From positions 372,001-436,000 of the forward strand of contig OY752145.1 of the NCBI GenBank assembly GCA_963573315.1: a DNA stretch of 64,000 nucleotides, given 5' to 3'. The notes beneath the pieces are model-generated. The model was not told the DNA's origin, ran no database searches, and saw nothing but the letters and a program-made list of their open reading frames with translations. The stretch's first letter is position 1. Each line of letters begins with the position of its first letter. The stretch comes from Entomortierella parvispora. Lineage: Eukaryota > Mortierellomycota > Mortierellomycetes > Mortierellales > Mortierellaceae. Positions 22,894 through 33,547 of the stretch are shown piece after piece. The translations under genes and the position numbers were made by a program.

Positions 22894-23726
22894 ATCATGA
22901 GAATCCTAAATGCAAAAACATAAATAAAAAGAAATCATGAAAACATCATTCAAATGAAGAAAAGGGATGTAATGGTGTAACGACTGAAGGTTTTGGTGTC
23001 CCTGGAAAAAAAAGAGAAAGGTTGGGGTGTTCACGCCGCATCGAAGCTAAAGCAAAAGTCGAACGTTTTTTGTCGGGGGAGCTTTTTCACGCGTCTTTCT
23101 TGGATGAACCAAGGAATCTTTTGTTTCTTCACGGGTTACGCGGAAGCAACCTCTCTTGGATGAGTTGAGTGTTTCTCGTCGAGTAGCATCGATTTGGATG
23201 ACAAATTCGAAAATCCCTTAACTTTCCTATGGTCATGAAAAACACTCGATTCTCAGATCCGCGACCGCACTCCCAAGTTACTGTAATTGTTTGGTGACCG
23301 GCGACTTTGAACAGCAATTTCCACTAGTAAAAAGTCATCGCCCACGAGTGGGACCAAGTTCGTTGGGTGTTTCTCTCCGAGGAGTATCGACCTGGATGAC
23401 ATTTCCTATGATCAAGAAAAGACACTCGAATCTCAGATCCAAATCCCCACTCGAACTTACCGCGAGTATTCGACGTCTCCCTGCCTTTAACGTCCATGAT
23501 AATGAACTCATTTAGTTGTCTATTCTGGTGGAAGGGCCAGTGAGGGCGACGTTGTTTAGAACCAGTTTATTGATTGATGTTTTTCTACTATCCTGTCTCC
23601 TTTGAATTGATCCAATTGTTGATCCTCATCCCTATGATATGTTTTTTTTGAAAAGGGCGACCTACTATGGATGCAAAGAGCGACCGTCATCGATGTTTGA
23701 TGTCCATCGATCTAGATAGTTTCTTC
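22894..23726. other. Convergent spacer with a degenerate duplication
   Basis: Lies between the stop of copy C and the stop of the Argonaute gene. An AATAAA is near 22922. It contains an imperfect direct repeat described separately. No gene is seen. Confidence 0.45.
23164..23461 (+). repeat. Imperfect direct duplication of about 100 bp
   Basis: Copy 1 (23164-23281) and copy 2 (23362-23461) share in order: GTTGRGTGTTTCTC, GAGTAKCATCGA-like, TGGATGACA, CCTATG-TCA-GAAAA, ACACTCGA-TCTCAGATCC and a CACTC-AA-TTAC end. The spacer differs. It may be a remnant of a local tandem duplication or of a mobile element. Confidence 0.55.
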
Positions 23727-26700
23727 TCACATGAACCACATGACTTTGGAGGATAAGATTGATAGAGGTAGCAAAGTTGTAATAAGTCTTCTGCACTCCA
23801 AAGCGTGTGGACATTTCAGTGACAAGAACTTACCCTTTGAGAGGTTGCTGTGGACTTTGCCAAAGGAATTGGTGTCATGCGAAGTCAAACCTCCTCTGCT
23901 TTCTTCCCCGGAACTGGTCTTTGTTCCTGTTGAAAAACTCTCGCTCCAGTTCTCACCTTTCAAATGGAATCGTGCCCGGCCTGCCGCTATATGAGCGTAA
24001 TACGCTGGCGGGACCTTGGAGACGGTTCGGGTGCATCGAGCGTACAGATGACAGAGGCGGTAGGTCAGCTCTTGCAATTCGTCCGCACTGAACCCAACAT
24101 CGTCGTGCAGGACATGGTAATGGGAGGATCGCGAGGTCCCCAACATGCCTGCATGGCTTTGCAGGTAAAAATCAAACTCTGACGGGTGGACAATGACTGT
24201 GTCGACCACCGTCCCTGGAGGGCAGTTTCCCCTGGGGTCGCCCATACCAGCTCGCATGGCAAAGAATTTGGCATGGTGGCGCTTTTGAACGACCACGAAG
24301 GTTAACTCAGGATGGTAATCCTTATCGAGCCTCTTGAAGGCGCTCTTTAAAGCAGCCACCTCCTCTCGACGCACCTGCGAGAACTGACTCTCGGCTACTC
24401 CATCGCGATAGAAGAGGATCCGTTGTGGTGTGAGATTGGACCTGAAAACCAGCAAAAAAAAAGAGTTTAGGAACACAATGATACCACAAGGAGAGAGGGA
24501 GAGAGCGAATCATTCAAGTGATCAAGCTTACGATGCAAAAAAGGCCTGCAAGAGCTCGACAGCCATGTCTGCAAGGTCTGTGATAGTTTCCTGGCGGGCT
24601 GGTTGAATGCGAAGGGCAGTAGCGAACCTTCCTGCCCTGTTGTCCATGGATGCAGTCAGGCACGCGACCGAAGGACGATTGGTCTCCCCTACAAAGACAA
24701 GCGGGAATAGCAACACGTGCTTTCAATCTCTACCTCTGGAAGCTTGACATCGACAATGAGAATGGAGGAAGAAGATGACGAGAATTACCTGCACCAGGAT
24801 GAGTAACGTCAGCACCAAAGATCACTGTCACCTTGTCCTCCAGGAAAGGAATGGACCCAGTCGCCAACCGTGAATTGATACCTCCGAGTTTGACATTCAT
24901 CTTGAGGCAAACATTGGCACAGTACTGTTTCTTGGGCGTGCGCGTATGCTTTGCTTGGATGCACTGAGTCGAGACCCCAAGTACAGTGTCCGCGACGCGC
25001 TTGATCTCCGCGTACAACGGCACACCCATGTTTGGGAGGATGCAAACCAGTAGCTGGGGCTTCAATTGCACAGCATCCCCAGCTTTGACCCAGGCGACTT
25101 TCAAAGAACCTTCGATGGTCTCGGGGTTGACGCCACTGTAAACTATCGGCGGGTTCTTGTTGATAAAGGCCATGCCCATTTCATCACAGGTGATGACCAT
25201 CTCGCGAATGAATAACTGGACCTGGCTCATTGGCACGTTTCTCTCAGAGTCAAAGACAAGTACACCCCAAGACTTTAACGTAGCGGCTTGAAGTAACTTC
25301 TTGTTCGACATGTTCCATGCGCCATTCATGGGAAGGAAACTAGCCTCTCCAGCGGCGGTCCTGTAGTTGATCTTGGGCGTCTCAAGGACGCGCGCCTGGA
25401 TCGAAACCATTTCATTGGAGACCTTGAGACCAAAGTCCTTGAGATGATCGTTCTGGGCATAGCTGAGAATACGAAGACCATCTTTGATATTGTTGGCCCG
25501 AGTGACTGGGTCCAAGCAAGCAAATTTGATCAGGTCGGCAGTTTGAAGTCCATCAAGCCTTTTGGGGTAGCGCTGACCCTCGATAACGGTGCAGACTTCC
25601 ATGGGGAGCACAGCGCTCTTGCTCACTATGACACAGGGCAATGTAGGATACACTAGGGTCATGTTGTACGCCTGTTTGAAATAGGACACAATGTCAATCG
25701 TATCTGAGGAGCCGGCCCCGTCCCGCTCCTGTTGATTGAACAAGGTATCTTTGGCCGCAGTCTTGGTCAAGCCCAAGACTCTGAAGGTTCTTGTGGAACG
25801 CTCCCGATGCGTGCCATTGATTCGCAGGCCTTTGAGATAACGCTCCACACGGTTCATATTTGGGACGGACGCACGGCGCAGATCATCTGTCGTGTCGAAT
25901 ATAGGGGGGCAAGAGTCAATTGGGATTCAGGCCATGGAAAGGAATACTCTGACGAGATTGAACTCACCAACGTTGCGTAGTCCGAGGATCTTGACGACCA
26001 TCTCTATTAAAGGGCCTTTCTGATAGAAGGCTGTTGCCGAGACATCCAAGTTGACCATCATTTTCCCTAACAACAACAGTAGAATGGCTGCAAGATTAGC
26101 TGTGGTTTTTCTTGTCATTCATTGGAAACAGGGTCGAGTTCTTACCCACAGCTGGACGAATGGACTGGTGAAATCCACGCCAGACCTCTAAACCACCAGA
26201 CAATGGTCGGCTTCCGTGGGACGTGAAGAAAGATCGACCAATGGTCTGGTAGAGCATGGCCGGCTCGTGATGGATCAGAACGTCCAAGGCCATGATCGAG
26301 GTCAGGCAATTATTGGTGATTGGGGAATGGCCCTGGAGGAATTGAGAGAGCTCACTGAGGTTGATCTCATTGACCTTCTTGATCTTGATCTTGAACCTCG
26401 GGGCAGAAGTTCCTCTTGCTCTCACATCCTCAGGGAGGACAACCTAAGGGTGCCAAGAAATGAGAATGGCCAGCAATCCGTTAGCAGAAGCCCTCATCAC
26501 ACTCAGAAAAGTGAAAAGAACCCCGCCCCATTGTCACCTCAAATGTTCGACTCTCAAAAGGCGGTGCCTTGGGGAAAAAGATATTCTTTCGTCCGTCAAA
26601 CACTGGTCGGGCGCCTTGAAGATCAGACAAACGGAATTGGTCGATGAACTGGGCAAAAACTCTTCGGTTTGTCGACGGAGGGACATCAGGGGAAATGACC

Positions 26701-26822
26701 ACGTCAAAGTGGTGAACTGTGATGTTTGGGAGGCTCTTCACTTCAAAAAAGTTAGCCGTGATTAGAACCTTCCGGCCTCTGGTCCCGGGACCAGGATTTC
26801 TGACAACTGTTGTTGTGGACAT
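23727..26822 (-). CDS. Argonaute (QDE-2/AGO family), slicer motif intact
   Basis: Small-RNA-guided effector of RNA interference. Exons 26822-26538, 26443-26146, 26066-25968, 25886-24789, 24688-24532, 24441-23834 and 23743-23727 give 853 residues, the usual AGO size. N-terminal domain: LITANFFEV...HHFDVVISP. The linker L1 region includes LNL-like [19 protein letters not shown] is in the long exon, then the MID domain ([31 protein letters not shown]). The PIWI domain has the full catalytic tetrad: Asp of FGADVTHP (about 587), Glu of ARQETITDL (about 627), Asp of FYRDGV (about 659) and His of SRSSHYHVL (about 753). The final 17-nt exon completes the typical C-terminal [13 protein letters not shown]. 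Start [13 protein letters not shown] was chosen by the first ATG in frame. It shares a 710-bp divergent promoter region with the thioredoxin-fold gene. Confidence 0.95.
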
Positions 26823-27532
26823 GGTCAATAAGGTAATGAGCTGTGGAGGTAAGCGATCAAAGAGAGAGAGAGAGAGCCTTGAAAGACCTGGTCACCCATC
26901 CTTTATTAATATACCCGGACATCGGGCTTGAATCATACACAGATAGACAATCAATCTATCGGAAGGTGATGGAGATTCACAAACGTCGACTGTTCCACTC
27001 ATTCTGTGACAATATTTTATTGAAGCAAGGAGTGAGGGCGGCAATCGCAAAGATAGACGATGCTTTTTGGGCAATTGAGGACTTACGTTGAAACTAGAAT
27101 CGGACCTCTCGAACGCGTGATAGTCGCGTTTTTGCCCCAGTTGCTCCACCGCAGACTGAGAGGATATTGGACCGAATTGAAGGCGTTTCATCATCAGTTG
27201 CCAATGGCTCCCAGCACCGACTTGTGCCACCCTGTGCACACAATATTTATCAAAAAGGTACAGTACGAGGCGTGCAATTTGCCCTGGCCCGGCACTGCCT
27301 GATTCGTGCACTCCAGCAGGACAGCAGGACAGCAGTTGCACAAAAAGAGATTATTTTCATTGCTCCCAAGCAGCGAAAAGATCCAATCAAAAAACAGTTG
27401 AGAAAGGCGAAGTGGGTTTTTGCCAACGACGTTTCTCTCCTGCTGTTCTCAACTTTCTCTTCTTTTCTCCCATTCCGCTTTGCCCCCACGCACTCCACCC
27501 TCTCCGTCCACCCCCCAAGTAATCCGAAAACA
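26823..27532. promoter_or_regulatory. Divergent promoter, Argonaute / thioredoxin-fold gene
   Basis: 710 bp between opposite start codons. A TATATTAATAAA-like element lies on the Argonaute side (about 26903-26915). The thioredoxin side ends in a CT/CCA-rich leader. Short open frames inside have no recognisable similarity. Confidence 0.4.
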
Positions 27533-28469
27533 ATGACTTCCGAAGACGGCCAACCCCTGACCAAAGAGGAGCAGTTCCATGTCTTTTATCGACAGACCCT
27601 TCAACTTCCCTTCAAAGAGAATTACGAAGAAAAGTGGCAAGAGGAGCCATACTGGGCAGCCGTCGAGGTCTTCAAGGCTCAAGTCAAGGAAATCGGGTTC
27701 GATGACCCATTGGAACGTTTGAAATCTTATATTGGAAGAGAAACATTTGAAAAAATCCGGGACAATCTTAAGGCTGGACCTCCAATGTGCTTGCGCAAGG
27801 GATGGACAAGTCCCTATATTGGAGAGAAGGTTGATGTCTTGCCTGCTCTTGAGGCCATTCACCATGTCAGAGGTCCAAAGTTCGAGGGTAAAGAACGTAT
27901 TGTCCTGCTTGATTTCTGGGCCACCTGGTAAGGACACTCTACTGATGTCGCCTCGAAAGGGAAAGGTGTAGGAGAAAAGGCTGACAAGCTTTCTTCTTTT
28001 TTTGAACCTCACAGGTGCGGACCATGCATCGATCTTGGTCTTGAGCTCTCAGATCTCTCAGAGAAACGTGCGGGGCAGGTGGCCGTCATCGGTATCAACA
28101 ACGAAGGCATGCTTGGTCGTCATCCTTTGATGGATGACCTTGAACTTGTGAAAAAGTTCATCGAGTCCAAGAAGGAAAACTTTCGTTACTCTACTTATGT
28201 AGACAACACTGACGAGTATGTCAGAGATAGTAAGTTACATTTTGTACCTCTCATGGGTCACTCATCTGTAATTGCTTTTCGTTTCGAAACTGACCATTAT
28301 TCTGTCCTTCGGTCTTCACTATATAGCAATCTTCAAGAAAACAGGGTACGTCGCCCTTCCCTGCATCGTGTTGGTGGTTGACGGTGTAGTTAAGTTTGCT
28401 GGAAGTGGTACTAAATTTGAGGGTCATCTCGAGGAGGCCCTCAATGAGCTGTACCCCAAGGAAGCGTGA
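27533..28469 (+). CDS. Thioredoxin-fold protein with WCGPC motif
   Basis: Probable TlpA/AhpC-like thiol-disulphide protein, 250 residues. Exons 27533-27927, 28015-28229 and 28327-28469. The first 120 residues are charged and probably helical (EEQFHVFYRQTLQLPF, then FDDPLERLKSYIGRETFEKIRDNLKAGPPMCLRKGWTSPYIGEKVDVLPAL) with no signal peptide, so the protein is likely cytosolic. The thioredoxin fold begins at RIVLLDFWATWCGPC, with the redox Cys pair at about 133 and 136; the cis-Pro motif is YVALPC, followed by VLVVDGVVKFAG. The first intron splits the Trp codon just before the active-site CGPC. I do not recognise the N-terminal region; it is unlike classical thioredoxin. Substrate unknown. Confidence 0.78.
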
Positions 28470-28730
28470 GGGAATCGACTGCTGCCTGTCAAGTCAATTG
28501 CTACATGATATAGTCACATAAAAGGACCGTCGATTCGTTGTTGTGTATGTTTGTTCGATGTATTTATTGATGGCAAGAAGAAAGGAGTTCGTAGATAGTG
28601 AAATATACAAAATGTGAAGTAGAGAGTTCCCAAGGTCCTTGCAGAGTTCACGCGCGGAATACACGCGAAATATCACGTGCATCGCCGGCGAGAAAGCACA
28701 ATAACGAAACTATGAACATCTATCCTCCTC

Positions 28731-29460
28731 TTACGAGTAGTCACCTCCCAAGACACTCTCGCAGCCGTCGGTAGACTTGTTGGTTGGGCAATCTGACTTG
28801 TTCTTGCAGCAGCGAAGACAATAGATCTGCACATCTGGTTCGACGAACTGGACGAAGCTGCTATAGCCCGCACAGGCTGAACCAACAGGGGCCCTCAGAT
28901 CGTATTGTCCACCGCCATCGCTAGCCGACAAGCCGTACTTGGAACGATCGATTTTTCCCTATATTGTTTGGAGACAAAGTCGAGAAAAGTACATTGAGTG
29001 TCACGGGAAGAAGAAAAAAAAAGAAATGGCACAAGGGGGGTGGGGCAAAAAAGCAGTGCAATACCGTGATTTGAACATAGCCCTTCGAGGCGTTGGTCAC
29101 AAAATGAACACTCTTGATGAAGCCAGAAGGAAGGATCTTGGCCTTTGGGGCCGTCGGAATTGCGACATTGCAGAATGCGATTGCCGAGTCTTCACTGTCA
29201 GCAATCTATTTGGAAAAGAATATGATATTAGCCTCTTCCTACATTATTGCGCCCGGCATGGCACCGCTCGAGGAAAAGTGATGGAAATAAAGACTTACAT
29301 TTCCTCCTTTATTTGGAGGCAAGAAGAGGCAGTATTGGGTGGCCGAGATCAATGCGGCCGTCATACCCGAGGTTGCCAACTCAACTGGAGCCGATTCCAC
29401 GGTGGAAGAAAGGAGCAGCGCCATGGAGGCGACGAGCAATGCAAAGGAGGCCTTGACCAT
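28731..29460 (-). CDS. Small secreted 8-Cys protein, copy D
   Basis: Paralogue of copies A-C, 176 residues. Exons 29460-29299, 29205-29065 and 28958-28731. Signal peptide MVKASFALLVASMALLLSSTVESAP closely resembles copy A. The mature domain has QYCLFLPPNKGGN, ADSEDSAIAFC, LPSGFIKSVHF, GYVQITGKIDRSKYGL, DGGGQYDLRAPVG, CAGY, EPDVQIYCLRCC, DCP, STDGC and GGDYS, with all eight cysteines. Intron 1 is at the same place as in copy A (GGN/IAD). Intron 2, between IT and GKIDRSKYG, is unique to this copy. A TATA box sits about 112 bp upstream. Function unknown. Confidence 0.87.
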
Positions 29461-29571
29461 GTTGAACAGAATGGAGAGGTTGTTGGAGTTCAGTTGAAAG
29501 TTGAGAAAGAAATCGGAATGGTGATGAGGATGAAGAGGAGGAGAAGGAAGACGAGTGGTGTTTTGAGGTCT

Positions 29572-29578
29572 TTTTATA
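29572..29578 (-). promoter_or_regulatory. TATA box of secreted protein copy D
   Basis: TATAAAA on the minus strand, 112 bp before the ATG at 29460. Confidence 0.55.
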
Positions 29579-31317
29579 TTAGAGGACAGGGTCACCTGGA
29601 AGCAAAGGCGTACGGCAACAGATGTCATCCTCCTCTCCTCCCTCCTGGATACTTGTAGACTTCAATTCAATCGGTAGAGTTGTCCAGGGTCGTGCGCTTT
29701 GCACAATCTGTCCTCCTGCAACCTACATGGGCGCAAATGGAGGTTGTTGCTGTTTTGTTGTCCACTAACAGGTTCAACTGGGCGCTGCAGAATGTCCCTC
29801 CTCCACCATCCTCCCTTTCTTCTTCTTGGTAGGATCAACTGGACAAAGTGGTATCTTCTATCTTTAGCATCACACATCGTCCGTCACATCTTTGTCTGCA
29901 GGAACAAAAACGCGTCTTCCTCCCCACAAAAATTTCTTTGAAAACACCTTGCGAGCACCCTTCAGGTTGGAAAGGAAACATGTCCAACCAAAAAAAGTAC
30001 TAAAAGTTACTGGATTAGAACAGCCTTGCAATGTCTAGGTTGGGTAGCAAATAAGATGGGGAAGACGCTAAGGTGTCTGGAGGTGTCTGGCGTTACCTTC
30101 TATTCTACTTACCGTGTGTTTTTCAGGCGTTGATCTGTAGATAACTTTGAGAATGGGTTCGGTGAGAACGAAAAGTATGGGAAGGTATGGGGTGGGGTCG
30201 GATAAGAACATTCAAGCTGAAGAAGGACAAGGTAAGGGATGCATACTTCTCAGCTGACCTCTGGTTGCGCAAGTCGCAAGAAGAACCGAGCGCGTTGCTT
30301 TTTACGCCAGAGCAGTTTAAAAAAAGAATGACAAGTTTGTCCAAGGTACACAGGCAGCGGCGTCCATCTTTTTGGACAGGCAGGGGTGTCAAAGGAAAAA
30401 CAGGAGGAACGGTGTTAGTTGCGCCCAATAGCCAAGTCGAAGAGTGATCGCTCGCCCCACTCCGCGAGAAAAAGACTAGAGGATACGCGGCGTGGATACA
30501 GATCACAAAAAGAAAAAGACGAAAGGAAAGAGAGCCGATTATCCGAGATCCGTGTGTTTGCGTTTGTAACTCAAGTGTTTGCATCTCGGTCGGAAAGGTC
30601 TAGAAGGGCACGTTCCTTCCAGAAAGGTAGGGTCGATGCTTCTCTTTTCGACAAAGGAGTGGAGAGTTCCCACTCCGTTCTTTCTCGCGGAATGCCACAT
30701 GTCTTTCCTCATGGATCCTTCCAATAGTCTCCAGAATCCACCCATAACACTCGAATTGACTTGTTTCTTCCAATTGACCTCAGAAAAAGAGGACAAATCT
30801 TCGGTAAGTGGACCCTGCCGCAAGAGCGACGCTTTGTTCGCCAAGTAAAACGATCTCGGCGATAAATATAGGATGTGCCTTGGGTCATGTCAAAGAATGG
30901 AACCGTTGTGCTAAAATTGGACGACAACCTGCCCTCGCCGACTCTACCTTTTTTTGGGGGGATAGACGTAGCCCTGAAGACTGCAGTTGAGACCGCATCA
31001 ACATCCCTACCTGTTCATAATCCTCGCCGCCTCTGGTCTCGCGCAGCACCTTTCCAAAAGTAGATTTCTCAACAAAAAAAGCAACAGCGACAACATTCCA
31101 AGAGTTTGTGCGTGTGTGTGAGAGAGAGAGAGGGAGATCCAAGCGCAACATCCAATCCTCGACTTTGAGCCCCTTAGGAACCTCTCCACATGCTAAACAA
31201 CGTGGGAATGGGAACAACTTGGGAACGTTCGAGTCTAAAGACGTTTGGGTGGCGAAGAAGTTCGCTGGCGCTTCACTCTATTAAGGGCGCCCTGGTTGGC
31301 CTACCGCAAGTCCACGT

Positions 31318-31420
31318 GACAAAGGCACCATCCACAGAACAAAGGTACCATCCACACCTGGACAAAGGCACCATCCACAGGACAAAGACACCATCCACAG
31401 GACAAAGACACCACCCACTG
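31318..31420 (+). repeat. 20-bp tandem repeat, about five copies
   Basis: Units resemble GACAAAGRCACCATCCACAG; one copy carries a two-base insertion. The run is non-coding as far as I can see and lies about 2.2 kb before the bHLH gene. Confidence 0.8.
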
Positions 31421-33239
31421 GGTCACAGTCCACTGTTGGGCAATAAAGCCCGCGCTCGCAAGTCTCCTCCGCAGAAGGTGGCATCGATTTCGTGTATGAC
31501 CTTGATTTCATGTCCCACAGGCTTGCCGCAACCTGTCCAAGTGGCCGGAGTGGTGCACTTGCTTACTTGCCAATACCTGCCCCAGACCTTCCACATGGAC
31601 ACACGACCAGTACTGTATCTTGTTTTTATTTTGTTTGTTTTGAGGATGAGGGAACAAGGATGTGGAGAAAGAAAGCGGGAAAAAAAAAGTGAGAGCTCTT
31701 TTTTGTTGTTCTCGCCTGAGAGCCTCAAGATCTTGGTCAGCCAAATTGGACCGAGCATTTTTTTGTGTCGGTGTTGTTGCGTTATTTTCCCAGGGTTGTT
31801 GAGCACCATTTCAAGAACGTGACATTATGTAAACTTGCAGAAGCTGCAGGTTATCGTGTTATCGCACAGCGCAGTAGGTGTATGGTACCGGATGAACATG
31901 ATCGTGATAGCATCTTCTTTCCCTAGCTCTTCTACAAACAAAAGGAGGCAGGAACTTTGATCCGTCACTGGTGCACAATGGTTGGCAAGTCGCGAGGTAG
32001 CCTTTTAGTGTTACCAATCAGACAAAAGGTTGTGGAAATGTACCGCGAGGGTGAAGGAGAGATGCTTGGGGTTGTCTATCCATCACGAGTCAGAAACCAG
32101 GGGGGAGGGGATGGGGTTGCCGGTTAGGAGAACACAAAAGGGATGCCGGCCTATCTATCTTGTCCATGTGTTCCCAAGGAGAGAAAGCTCTGTCGGTCCT
32201 TGAAAAACAGGGTGGGTGAAAGACGTGATTTGGCGATTTGGTGGCAAAAGAGTCAGCCATGATGTCAATCCAAGGGGCAAAGGGGGAACCATGTTTGACC
32301 CCAACAACAACAACAGCAACAACCAACAACCGTAAAGATGATCGGCTTTCAAGGGGGTGACAAGTCGAATAAGGTCTGCTGTACGGATGACGAACTGAAG
32401 GAAAGGGGGTTCGCCACATGGCAAAGTTCTCCGTTTTTGCGCGTGCCTCGCCCCACTGTGCAACCATCGAGGCGCGTTCGTCGCTTGCTTCGTTCCGTTC
32501 GTTTCAATCCAAAGACAGTGCCCCGAAAACGCAAAAAAGCAGACAGGAGGTGTAATTGGCTTGATGAGTCTGCGTTTTGCTGGGCTTTGCTTTGCATTTG
32601 CGTAGGCGTTTACGTTTGCCCTCTTTCTTTTTCTTTGGAATGGGGGGGGAGGGGGAGTTCTCTCTCCGCTGTCGGTTACTGTCACGCAGTGCGACGCGGC
32701 CGATTCCGAATGGACCAACGGCAGAACCAAAAGGGGAACCACAACAACGTGGCAACGGGGGCCTGGAACAGGGACTGAGGATGAGCAAGTGAAGACTCTG
32801 AAGTAGCTCCTTTATTTTATTTTTAACGTTTGGACTGAGGCAGGATTCGCATCCAGACTGGGTCAAGAAGGGGAGGTTCTGTTCCTGGACGGAAAAACGA
32901 CGGAAGAACGGAAGGAAGGAAGGAAAGAAGGGGGTGATGAGCAAGCGCAAAGTGCAGACTGAAGGAAGGAAAGAAGGGAGGGAAGGATGGATGGATGGAT
33001 GGATGAAGGGTGAGGGTGGAGGTGGGATGAGCATGGTCCCATGGGCCTCTTCGGCACACATTGACACACAGCCGGGCAGTGGCAGACAGGCAGTGGTCCC
33101 ACCCGCACCAGTCAGCGCGCAGAGGGAGAAGGAAAGGGAAGGGAAGGGGGGCGTCCTCTCGCTGTTCTCGTTCGACCGACGGGCGAACGCTTTTCCCCTG
33201 CCCGCGACCTGACTGGTCCGCGCCGGTCTCAGCCATGGC

Positions 33240-33530
33240 CAGTCTGCCTCCCTTTTTTTTTTTTTTGGTTCTTCTTTTCTTCTGTCGCGGGTCTCATTCC
33301 TTTTTTTTTTTTTTTTTTTTTTCCTTCTTCTTCTTCCTTTCTTCTTGTTCTTGTTCTTCATCTCTCTCATCAGCTCTTTTTCCCTTCCTTCCTCCCTTCC
33401 TTCCATCCCACTGTGACTCATACTCTCCAGCCTTCTTTTTTTTTTTTCCTTTTTCTTTACATTCCTCCTGTCTTCCTGTCGCTCTCTCCCTCTCTTTCTC
33501 TTCCTTCCTTCCTTCCTTCCACACACAGCA
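33240..33530 (+). promoter_or_regulatory. Polypyrimidine leader of the bHLH gene
   Basis: Runs of T (15 and 22 nt), TTC and CTTCCTTCC repeats cover the 300 bp before the bHLH ATG. Such tracts precede many fungal start sites; the T-runs may also act as nucleosome-excluding sequence. Confidence 0.4.
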
Positions 33531-33547
33531 CACTACGCATAGCAACC

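Larger units (their letters stand above)
29461..33547. other. 4.1-kb region without a convincing gene
   Basis: The left edge is the copy D promoter. The right 600 bp is the bHLH gene leader. The interior has open frames up to 340 codons on the minus strand (32504-33526), which are low complexity and arise from GA/CT repeats. A 20-bp tandem repeat lies at 31318-31420 and a GGAT microsatellite near 32989-33006. No transposase, RT or tRNA is recognised. Confidence 0.4.

Noticed and set aside
31190..31822. 210-codon plus-strand open frame
   Set aside because: Spans the 20-bp tandem repeat; composition and content do not look like protein.
32504..33526. 340-codon minus-strand open frame
   Set aside because: Low-complexity Lys/Arg/Glu runs come from the CT-rich bHLH leader; no domain or start context.
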